From the NCBI GenBank assembly GCA_030141605.1, contig JAQGDQ010000502.1, forward strand, positions 1 through 62,000: a stretch of 62,000 nucleotides of DNA, in the 5' to 3' direction. This document shows positions 33,967 through 45,900 of the stretch, in pieces. The notes below the pieces were generated by a model, which was not told the DNA's origin, ran no database searches, and worked only from the letters and a program-made list of their open reading frames with translations. Position 1 is the first letter of the stretch. Each line of letters opens with the position of its first letter. Source of the stretch: Tubiluchus corallicola. Lineage: Eukaryota; Priapulida; Priapulimorpha; Priapulimorphida; Tubiluchidae. Position numbers and translations under genes: made by a program.

Positions 33967-36900
33967 CTATTTTCTTGCTAGGTTTGGCGTATGTGAATGC
34001 CCCTGCGAAAAGCCGGAGCTCTCATTCTGGGCTTCCAAGGGAAGCCGCCACACCCACTGGCCGCATTTTATCCGTCGTTTTATCTCTTCCCACATCAAGT
34101 GACGTTCCTTTTGCGCTCCTTTTAGCAGCGATCTGTTCTCTTGAGCTCGCCGTGACAGGTACGGCAACACCTTTTCTACGGGTCCGTAGGGAACGTACTT
34201 GTACACCGAATAACCGGCTTGACCTGTTGAAGAATTGGTGCAAATAAGACGACTTCAAATGATCACAAAAAATTCAAGTGCTAAGTTTAATGAAAATGTG
34301 AAATGCTACAGCGCCAGCCACAAAAACTAATAGTTCTATGTTAATGCTGCTTGTATATAGGCTGCTTGGCCTATGCAAAAGAGTACTGCTGTTTTCTTCG
34401 GCATTGGAGAATAGTTTCTGATTTTTGAGACAAAGTTAGTATGCTACACTGAACGATTAACATATTTTTTCTCACTTAAATCCTCACTTAATGACACTAA
34501 TGCATTCCAGCAAAATCATTACGGGAAACATCATTAAACGAAACCAGCATTAAATACGCAATTTTTAAATAATACTTAGTTCGTATAAATTGAGCATTTT
34601 ATGGGTTTTATACATATTCTTTAATTTTCTTCTACTTGCCTTGAACCACCTATCGTTTTTACCTACACCTTTCCCCTGCTTCTGTTTCAAGCTGCATCTC
34701 AGCACAGGCTGGTTTGAATCTGCTGTCTTAGTGCAACTGTTACACGTTGCTGCTAATGAAGTAGTTGATTTTACAGCTAAGTAAAACGTTACCAGGACAA
34801 TATCGTCCACGTACCGGAAAAAGGCTTTGAGCAAAGTCAAAAAATCGTCGTTAAAATGAAACATGCAGCGTCATTAAGCAAAGAAAAATGTCAAATATTG
34901 AACGTCATTAAAACGAAATGAAATAAATGAGGCGTCGTTAAGCGAGGACTTACTGTATTATAAAGCAGTAAAGCTTGAAGTACAAATAATTCAAATATAG
35001 GTGGTTGTAGGACAGTGCTGACTATAGTAGAACAAGGCCACCTTACCAGGTAATCAATCATGCCTCAAGTGTTCAAATGTACTTCACCTAATATTACTGA
35101 TAACTCTACATTGGTAGGTTAAGGTAAAGCGATGAGCTTTGAATGTGTATTTTACTAAAAAATTGTATCTATAAAACATTAACCATTACATGAAACTATT
35201 GCCATCTCATTAAAATTAGTTGCTGAAACAGAAGAAAGGTAAAAAAAGAAGAAAACAATCCGGAAGGGAGAACTTACCAAGCGAAAAACTGACTTGATCA
35301 CACATGCCTAGCAGCTGTCCGAAACAGATGACCTTATCTTGCAGTCCAATGCCATACTCTTGCATCCTGGAATATAAAAAAGCCAAACTAAACATTCCTT
35401 CAAGCAAAACACATACTTGGAAAGCATGGAGAAGAAATGCTCAATCATTTCCTGCCAAAAAATCTTGTAACAACGGCGAAATGTCATTTGCTTTCATCCC
35501 CACCCCCTACACTGTAATGGTTCCATCCTTTACGCAGTGGCATCTACAAACATGCTGGGGTGTAAGGGTTTCGCTGGCCCAGTAAGTGCTTTTTACTATC
35601 TCAGCACCTGTTCCACGAGTTCCATCAGTTCCACTAGGATGCGAAAAGAGCAACCTGGCAGTTTACATATAAATTTTGTTAATTTTACATATTTATCTAG
35701 TGATTTTCAGTATAACTACATTAACCATACGTATCAGCACTACCTGGTTTCGTTACAATAGTTTATTTATGTTACAAAGGCTCAACACAGGGCATTATCA
35801 AACACAACTTGCCAACAATTAAGAACTTTCCAATTCAGTTTCTGTCCTTGTGCACATTTGCAATTTGTGAACACATTTTACTTTGCAACTTACTTTTCTA
35901 TGACCATTCGTACGGTGTCCTCGTTGTGTGTCGCCATCATGATGGCGACGTTTGTGCCGCCTCTCTCTCGTATGTGTTGCATGCACAAGTCGACGACTTT
36001 GGAATAACTTTCGTTAGTGGCTTCGTAAGTAGGGCAGATTGGATCCTCATAGCTGAGAAATTGTGCTCGGTGACGCTCCTAAAAATTTTTGGGATCAAAT
36101 CTGAATGCTACTTTGTCAAGTATATGTTAGAATCACTCATATAAAAACAGCAATGAAAAATATGTAAAAATACAATAAGTAAATATATTTTCAATTTAAG
36201 CTAAAACAACTTCATTTTAAAAACGTGTTAGGAAACGCTAAATTGCTGATGTATTTCTTCTGTTACCAGTACAGCGGATATTTCATGACCCCCATAAAAC
36301 AATCAACATTTCTTCTAATAATTTTATTTTCACAATGTTGAGAAATAGGTTAAAATCTCGACATAAAAAAAGAGAAGACATGGGATTGATATTTAATGAT
36401 AAGACATTTGTGTTTAATAAGAATGGCGTCGTGGAATTTAAATTCCATCAGAGGAAATGGCATGCCGCAGTGAAGGATTTGTGTTTAATTGGGCCATAGT
36501 CTGAAAATAGGGATTCCAGTGTTCCTTTGGAAAAATCCTTCTACTTTTTATATGAAAAATCCAGATTAGAAATCATATAATACTGTTTAATTTCAAATGA
36601 TCATAACAGCAACAGTTCACGCTACATTATACAATACAGTAAAAGTTGGTACATTTGATAGACACTTTATGCAAAACCTGCTCCTCTAACAAATTGCTGG
36701 AACACCTCTAAACCAATGAGGTGGGCTAAAGTGTACAGCCAAATCATTTTAAAGTGATAATTCGTACAAAACTGTGCTAACATGGCAGTATCAAACTAGA
36801 GGTCGCTGTAAAAAGCACTCAGTCACACAAGCAACTTACCTGGTCCATGTATGCACCCCGAACCAACTTTGCCCCGAAATAAAAATTCATCCTCTTCGAA

Positions 36901-39900
36901 AACTCCAAGTCCATTTTGATACTATCATAGGCTCTCTAGAAAAAAATAAGAATTAAGTGAATTCAAAATGTTAGCAAGTATAACAACTGTTAGTAAATTA
37001 ATGTAAACCTAAAACATATTTTTTGCAAAATGAGCATCACATCACAGTTTGAGAAGTGATATTCTGCAATGCAAGCGAATTACACATGTGAAAAGTTGAC
37101 AGAAATTTATGGCTTCCTTTCATAATCACTGGTATGAGTTGTTGTTTAATGAAATTGAATATTACAGTAAGGCATGTTGCATAGTAACATGCTATGTTAA
37201 TAATATTGTCTGTATTTAGCAGCATATACATGAACGTACATTTAACAGCTCCTTTATTACTAGTGTAATTTATGTGCTTGGAAATTTATGTATCAGGGCT
37301 TCCTTGTCAAGTTTGCAAGCATTTCCAGCATGTCTTAATTTTACGTTTCACAGTGTAGGGGAGTGATCTTTCAACTATTATGCACAATCACTGGCATTTA
37401 GTTTAGCTTAAACATAATTTAAAGCTGGGTTTTGAACAGTGACAGATCGACAAAAAAATGATTTCGGAATTTGAAAACCATTTGTTTGAAATAAAGCATA
37501 AACGTTGCCGGCTAATCATGGTAAGCAAAGTTCGATAAGTAAGGTTATAATTTCATACTCACGCATAGGTAGCATTGGTATGTGTTAAATATCACAGATT
37601 TCTCTTTGTTAAACTTTCGCATCATCTCAATCGTAAGTCTGTTGATGGCCGGCTGAAAGTACGATTGTTCAGCGTCAATCATCACCCTCACGTCTTTTGC
37701 CACTGCCCTCTGCAGGAGAAAAGTAATACTTTTTCAACAGTCCGTTTCAGTGATCGATAGCCTAGCTGTAACATCTAAATGACTCCACGAATTTTTCTTT
37801 AAAAAAATCAGTTTTCTGCCTAGTTTGTAGACTTGAAACTACAATTTAAAGCAAGAAAACCCCACTAAACCCCAAGCTAATTCAATCCAACTTTGTTTCA
37901 TTTTTAGAAATAATATATTGTCCACATATTAGTTTGATGCAACAAGCATTTCTATTAAGTCTACCTTGCACAAGGATATGGCTCACGGGACTTCGTAAAG
38001 ACCCGAAAAGTAGGGGAGAGTATTGAACGTTCGAGTTCGATTCAAATAAGCTTTTTTGATTCACATTCAATTCGAACCTAAAGTTATGGAATCAAATAAC
38101 TCACAACTTCAATTACAAAAGTTCTTTGTCATTGAAACGTTTGAAACATCATGCAATTAGCACAGTTTAGCTGCAATTTCTGTGAACAATTTTAAAAAAT
38201 TATTAGTGTTTTTACTGCAGAACAAAATCAAGCAGTATGCATGATCTTTGAGTTCGAAAACCTTTAAAACTGAATTCGCATTTCATTGTGATTCAAAACC
38301 TTGAAATTTGATCCGCGTTTGAAAGTCAAAAATTCCGATAAGGAATGCTTACCCTGCTAAAAAGTTCGATATACAATTTGCAAGTTACGTGAAATCAGAA
38401 ACAGACAACCATACATGCAATTACTGTACCTCTGCAATCATGTTCATTCGACGCAGCATGTTACGAAATTGTTCATTTTCTTCGTCTGTCATGGGTGCTA
38501 TTATCGGTTCCAAGTTACCAGTCTGAAAGAAAAAACATCAGCAAGCCATCACTAACAATTCAATAACCATTGTAGTTAAAAACTGTAATTTCCAACATTC
38601 ACAGCCCAACAACTATATTACTACAGTATTTTATACTGTCCCTGACTAGCCCAAATACAGATGCAGTCCTGACATTGCCAAATTTCTTTCCTTACGGAAA
38701 AATTTGGTTTCAAGCGTCAAATAATACTGTGTTTGTTCTATTACTATTAACAATTTTGCAAATAACATAATAGAAAAGTAACTGGTAACAAATTTTCAAG
38801 AATTTACTGCCATAGCATTATCAGAGGTACCCACATGCTCTGTCTCATAAAAAATCTGCTATAGTTATGTCATTTACTAATTAAAGTCTAGAATGTACAT
38901 GTGACTACACAAAATCTGCTTGCACAGTGTGTTAAGCGAGTTTGTATTGATGATGGCATTGTCATTCTATAATAATGTATATGGAAGCATATCAATCCAT
39001 CTGTGCGGATCGCACACCACACAACACATAATGGAGATCATAGCATCCCAGCTGGCTGTACTATAATGTACTTTTTTACAACACAAAAAGGAAACCATAG
39101 GCTGTTGAGAATATTTTGTAGAGTATTGCTTCAGACAATATGGTAAAGCTATAACATGGTAAGTAATTGTAAATGAATTTCATTACAAGCATACTTTAAT
39201 ATAATGACAATAAATGCGCTTACCTATGTTACCTTACTTTTGCGTCATAATTCATAAATATCACACTAGGGCGGAATGCAGGTACAAATGATCAAATGAA
39301 CTAGCATCTGCCAACTCGTTAACTATGGAAATGGCTCAGGTAAATTATCAACGAACCTTTGGATCGGGCAGCAGAAAATGCTGCGACATCTTCACGTTAA
39401 GATTCAGCAGTCTGTCCCATTCAAATATGTCAATCTCACTGGATAATAAACAACAAGCTGCTTTAAAACAGATGAACAGAAAAGCATGAAACGTCTAATC
39501 ACAAAAAAAGTACATTTCATTCTTAAAAATGTTATGAACTGATCAGTCTAAGAAGTCAATGTTCGCCAGTCCGGTGTTGCACCAATTTCATCTACAGTTA
39601 TACAAAGTAACATTTTATTCATGTACACAGGTGCCAAAAGACGATAAGATTAGACATAAAGTGAAAAATAGTGCATTAAAATAGATAAACAGATAAATTA
39701 CATCAGCCCAATTAGTTTTACGGAGAAGCTCCATAACACCTAACCAGGAAAAATATAAGTTGCTAGGTCAAGAGCTTGTACAGATCAGCCACTATAAAGC
39801 TAAAGTACTTTTTCATCTGAACAGCAAAATGTACTGCAGTATACCTCGGGTATAAGGTACTCGCTTATAAGGGACATCCGCTTGTAAGGGACCACCAACA

Positions 39901-42900
39901 CCAGTTTCAAGTTTTCGTAATGTCCGCGGTCACATACATCTTGCATCACTGAAAGAGCTTCCTACATACCGTTTGCACTGAAGGTATAGCAATAATCCAT
40001 AAAAATATGGGTAAAAGTACAGAAAAGTACAGGTCTAGATACACCCTTGGTCTGACTCTTCTTCGGCTATAAGGGACGGTTTTTTTCGGTTCGAAGGTGT
40101 CCCTTATATCCGAGGTTGACTGTATTTTACAAATTTAATGACCTAAAGCTGCTTTACATAATGCCAAAAATTAAATCATTTTATGATAAAATAAAAAAAT
40201 AAAATCTTAAATCAAAAAACGGACCCAATCTTAAACTGTAGTTTAAAACAATCTACTCTTTAAAATATTGAAAGGAAACATACTATTTTTTCAAAAATGA
40301 CTTACGCACAAGAATTATTATAACACAAACACAGTTTCACATTCGCGCCACTAGTTCTTCGCTTTTATACGCATTTTGCCATTCGCTAGTCAGACAGACA
40401 TTAGCGCCTGCATTTCGGAAACGTGTTGCACAAAAAACGGGTGCTGTACCTCTCAGTTCAGATCAGCTCAGTTTGTGACGAAAAGCACACAATCGACAAC
40501 TCATGCGTGAGCATAGTAGTAAATTTGAAATTTGAATTTTTATCTTAAAACTTACGTAGTTTTAGTACAACACGCTGAATAGCTTACAACAGCAATGTAC
40601 TTCAATTTTCACTTCTGCAAACACGTGCTCGTGTAATATTTTTGCTGTTGAAAATCATGTTCTTTTGTGATGTCATCAACAGATGGGGTCGCCCGATCTT
40701 AATTAAGATTTTAATCCACTATTTAATTATAAGAAATGCTTTTGCACTATTAATTGTGTTAAAATGTATACTTTTTATACGACTTGGAAATGGGATAGGA
40801 TACGAAAAATCATCCTGTGTTCCTTTAAGAGAAGTAAACAAGTTATATCTGTTCACAGTACTACAAAAGGCAAAATATGTCGTAAGTACAATGAACAAAG
40901 AAATCTTGGTTACTTTTTGGCTTCCGTGTCCATGTCAGTGAACCACTGATGCAGGTCGTCTTCAGAGACGCCAATTCCAATCTTTTGTATCTTCTCAATA
41001 AATTGCTGCCTGCAGAAAAAGACCACAATATTTCGAAATGTTTGAAAAAAATTATTAAGACTTGCAAGCTCTAGATACAACACTGGAAAAAGCTCCAGAC
41101 GCCTAAACTGTTGTGTTTACACTTGAGATATGAGTACTGTAGATTTATTTTTAATGGTCACTTAGTATCAAAAGCATTAGTGATCATTAACTTACTTGAC
41201 CATAAGAAGATCGTAGAAACAGTATACTTTTTCTAATGAGCTAAAAAATAATATTACAGTTTTAAGAACCTTTTCATTTATTCATTTTTTTAAAATTATT
41301 TTTGGTTTATTTGAAAAATAGGATTGTTTCTACAAAATCTCATGATCAAATAGATTATTTTTGAAGTAACATGCCACGGCACATATATGCATTTAGCATT
41401 ATTACAAAAAATTCACAGATAATTTACGTATATACGGCAACAACAACAACAACGTAGACGGTTTCTTTTATCAGTTAGCGACCTGAATAAAGTATTCACA
41501 AAGAATAATTATAATTAATGTGCATGATCTTTCTTCAATTAAACTCAATGCAAGTAACACATTACAAGAATTAACCGCATAATCTCCGTTGTTGCTGCGT
41601 TCCAAGGTTGAATAAATATGTGAACACAGCTTCACAAACTTGACACACTTAGTAAAGACGTTCTCGATACCTCTTTAACTTTGGCACTTCTGCTTGGAAG
41701 ATGTTGTACTCCTGATCTTCGGTGAGAAGTCGAAAGAACTGTCGCATTCGCACGACAATCTGTGACAACTGCAACAAGAGCTGAGGCCTGCCAAGAGCCG
41801 TGAGCTTGACGGCTGCAAAGCCAGTACTATTCGTCGCACCTAGACGACAAGCGTTAAACAAAAACATCGTTACTGAAATTTTAAAGGATAAAAATACAGA
41901 TGAAGATAAAGGAAAAGCAAAGATAGAAATAAAGATGCGACTTATGCCTTTGTTTTTGTTTCGTTTGCAGAGACTGTAGATGTTTATTTCCCCGATTATT
42001 GGCTCCGACCATTTATAAAGTCTCAACTAGAATATCACTGAAAAGCAAGCAATGCAATGCAAGCCGCGTACCAATAGTCATTGACATACCCATTGCCGTA
42101 CCATTGCCCATACCAGGTGTTCAGGAAGCCATTCAGGTATTTTGGATATAGTATCAATTAGGAAACCTGACTGTTCAGAGATAATAGTAGAAGACAAATT
42201 TGCGAAGCTTTTTGAGTTCTAAGAATCAAACAAACCAACCTCAACACAACCTTATGAGAAGTGAAATTCAAGAAATGTTTGCTAAAAAGACACGCTTATA
42301 TCAATTACTATTGGATGAAATAGAACTAGATAATCCTGTTACATGTATTTCAGCAAGATTTAGATATGCAAGTTTTTGCCCCGACATTCGGAACTTTAAT
42401 AAGCATGCAGACTTTACATACTGATAGCATAGAACCAGAAACACTACTAACATCGATGTGATAAGTGTGGTGACGCGTAGATATAAATAACACACCTAGC
42501 TACACTGGCATAATGGCAAAAATCTTTCCAGCAATCCTTCAAGAAAAGAATGAATTTTATCTAAATAAATGTACTTATGACATGCTACAAAACTTGTCCG
42601 TGCAAAAAAACCAGGTAAAGACAGGACGCGGTTATATGTGCGCGTCTTAAGATCAGGTATCAGCGTTTGCTGTGTCAGTTACATCAAGGCGTGAAGTAAA
42701 GAGCAGCAAATGTGTGAACTTATAGGTGTTTTCAAACACTTACTGATAATACGAGATTTTATTAGTTCCTCTTATCTGCAAACATGTAGGTCACATATAC
42801 ATATGATTATAAATATAATATACATCACACATAGACACTTTCTACATATGAGCCAACTCGCAAACTGTGCATTACAAACACAATGACTTCTGTTTGTGGA

Positions 42901-45900
42901 TTGTAAGTAGGAAGGTAATAAAGAGTAATAAAACTAGCATAATTTTGTTTTTTGAAGAAAATTTTACAATGCAACAATGAGATTATTTTAAGTCACGAAA
43001 TTTGCCAATCATCTAGCTAGATAATCAACCAGTCAGTTGGCCAGTCGGTCAGTCAGTCAGTCAGTCAGTCAGTCAATCAATCAATCAATCAGTAGTCGGT
43101 TGATCGGTCAGCCAGTCAGTCAGTCAGTCAGTTCGAAGAAAGGGTTACAATGGTCTGTATAGTAGGTTTGTCATTATGCATTATATGTCTACGTATTATA
43201 TGAACTTAGTTCGTAATAAAAGGTTAAGTCAAAATCAAAATCAAATCTGTCAGTCAGCTAGTCAGCCAGCCAGACAGTCAATCAGTCAATTAGTTAAGTA
43301 AACAGCAGAAAAAGGGCTTCTAATTAAATACCTGATACAGCATCAATGCAGTTCAAAATAATTTCAGTGTTCTTCTCGCACTGCGCTTCGTTGAGGTAAA
43401 AGTAAGTACGAGCCGAAATGACGTCCTGCCGCCTGTCACCAAACTCCTCATGAGCCGTGTACTTCTTCATATCTGCGGTATGACACCCATTAAAGACATG
43501 GGTACAGTAAACTACGGTGTTAAATATTGTAGAAAAAACAGCCTTAGCACAGACAAAAAGTTCATTTTGTAATCAGCACAGATCTATGACAACGAAAGGT
43601 GAGGTATAACTGGTTATCGGTACCCCATAGTATAAAATAATGAAACCACAAAGATGAACAGTGTTTAGCAGGAAAGTTATTTTCGTAAAGGGAAGAATGT
43701 GTCCAAGGTGCACACTAAGCACTCTCGACTCATTAACGTAAGTTGTCTCCTTTTCTGAGAAACATTTTTCTACCATTAGGGTTACAACAGACTGTAGCAA
43801 TGAACACAGGGGCAATTTCATACTAAAAGAGGGTAACCGTACATCATTTTTCACATTTTCATAGTTTAAAACACTGGTAGCAGAGCTGGGACTGGTTAAG
43901 GGGTTAACCGGTTTAATTCTTTATCGATTAATCAGATCTAGGCAACATCCGAGGTCCACTGCAATTAAACAAGTAGATCATTGGAGAACCAAATAAACAA
44001 GAAATTTACAAAGCAAACACATCAAGTGAAACTTTAGAGGAATATGTTCAAATAAGAGTGAAACTTTTGTACATAGAAAGTGAAAAGTCTGTGTTTGTAA
44101 GGATGCCAAGAGTTGTTGAACTAAGCGTAGCAGTTTCCTACATAGAAATGAAAAGTCTCTACAGCAAGGATGTGGTGAAGGTTCGAATTGTCTATCATTT
44201 GTATATAAAGATTGGTGAACCGGTTAAAGAAATCAACCGGTTAATTTGCATTAACCGATTAACCGGTCCCAGCCTGGTACTCAAAGTGTTTGGAATTCCT
44301 TTAACATTTATACACTCCCTGACGTATTACAACAACTTAGTACAAGACGTTACTTTAATTAGCAATACATAAAGCATCAAAGAGAAATGGACCGTTATAC
44401 CTGCACCAAATAGACAAAAGGTTAATTAGTATTTTTATTAACATGGTAAATAAGGGGGCAAAAGCTTGAAATGCTTTTTAAGTAGCAAAATAAGCAAGTC
44501 CAACAAAAGGTAAGTTTCTGTCACACTAGAGAAAACAATCATGTCATCAAGTCGCCAAACGAACAAATTATTTTACAAATAAATAAGAACAATTTAGAAT
44601 GAGTTTGAGTAATTTTTCGATCATCAATGCATTTAAAATCATTTGCCCCTTAGTTTACCATAAGAAGCGAGGATTTTGCAGCTTGTCGACAAAGGTTGTA
44701 CGAAAAGGACCTGTCAAATGTAAAAGCTTGTAAGACTATAGCTAAAAAGAAGCGGAAATAGATTATTAGTGTGGTCTGCAACTGCCATGGAATTTTAATC
44801 AGTTCTGCTCATTGGACAGCAATGTAAACTAACGATAAATCAAAAATACAGTGTCAGAAACACGGAATCATCTTTCCGGCAAATTTTTTAACCGTCAACA
44901 CTTAGACGCTAGACAGATGTTGCTGGTGGTCCAAACAGAATTATTTAACGTCTAACAGATGTTGGTAGTTTGTTGAATTACAATTTGAAATTACAAAAAG
45001 CTAGAGTTGAAACTGATACAGTTCCACAGTTCTGAAGTATTAGGACGTTTTACTTTTTATGATGCATTCAAGCTGTGACTCTTTTCCACGAGAACTTATT
45101 ACTCAAATTACGAAAAAAATCACTTCAATATTATTGCCGAACTCCATGTTAACTGCAGACCGTGTAAAACATGCAATAAGGAAACAATTAAAACGTGAGC
45201 GGGATTCCTGGTAATACTCGTAAACCACACGGCTCACATACTTGCATCTTTCTTAGGACCATCAGCTGAAAATAAACAAATATATTACAGGTTTGTTCGC
45301 CAACCTCCATAGTTTAAATTTACTGTGACATAACTAAAATTTTCTTTGTGGTTAAGCAAAGTGTAAGCTCACGGGGAGTTTTGGGTCTGCAGACAGCAAG
45401 TCTACTAGGTACAGCAACCCACAATTCTCTGCTTCAGACACACTGCAGCAGAAAAAACAAAGCTGGTAAAAAAGAATTCAATTTTAGCTTGCCCACTGCC
45501 AAGCACCGCTTGTGTCAGCCAATCTCTGTTTTGACAAAGCAGTAGTTGACAAATTGATGTAACAGAGAGAATGTGCGCTTGTATTTCTTAGTTACGGCAA
45601 AAAACAGCCAAATGTGATTCTTGTTCAGAGAAGCAGAAAATAGTCATTGTAGACTAAAACTCTAGACTAGGACTAGCCTACAGACTAATCTGCTAGGACT
45701 TACAGCAGAAATGTGGCAGGAAGATGGATGACAGAAAACATTCAGATTCAGCTGAGATTAACACAAGAAATTTTCGTGATTTCTGCATAAAATCAGAGTA
45801 AAGATCAAATGATCAGTTACGACCAGATTGCAGACAAAGATGGGAAGCTGTTTGGCTTAAAGACAGACCAAGTATTTGGTACATCAGTACCGATACTGAT

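Noticed and set aside
33975-34258. Open frames on the plus strand and in the second minus frame over the last PRODH exon
   Set aside because: Shadows of the real PRODH coding frame, which has matching phase with exon 14.
44058-44372. 104-residue open frame in PRODH intron 5
   Set aside because: It runs through the right half of a hAT-like MITE and out the other side, with no recognisable domain.
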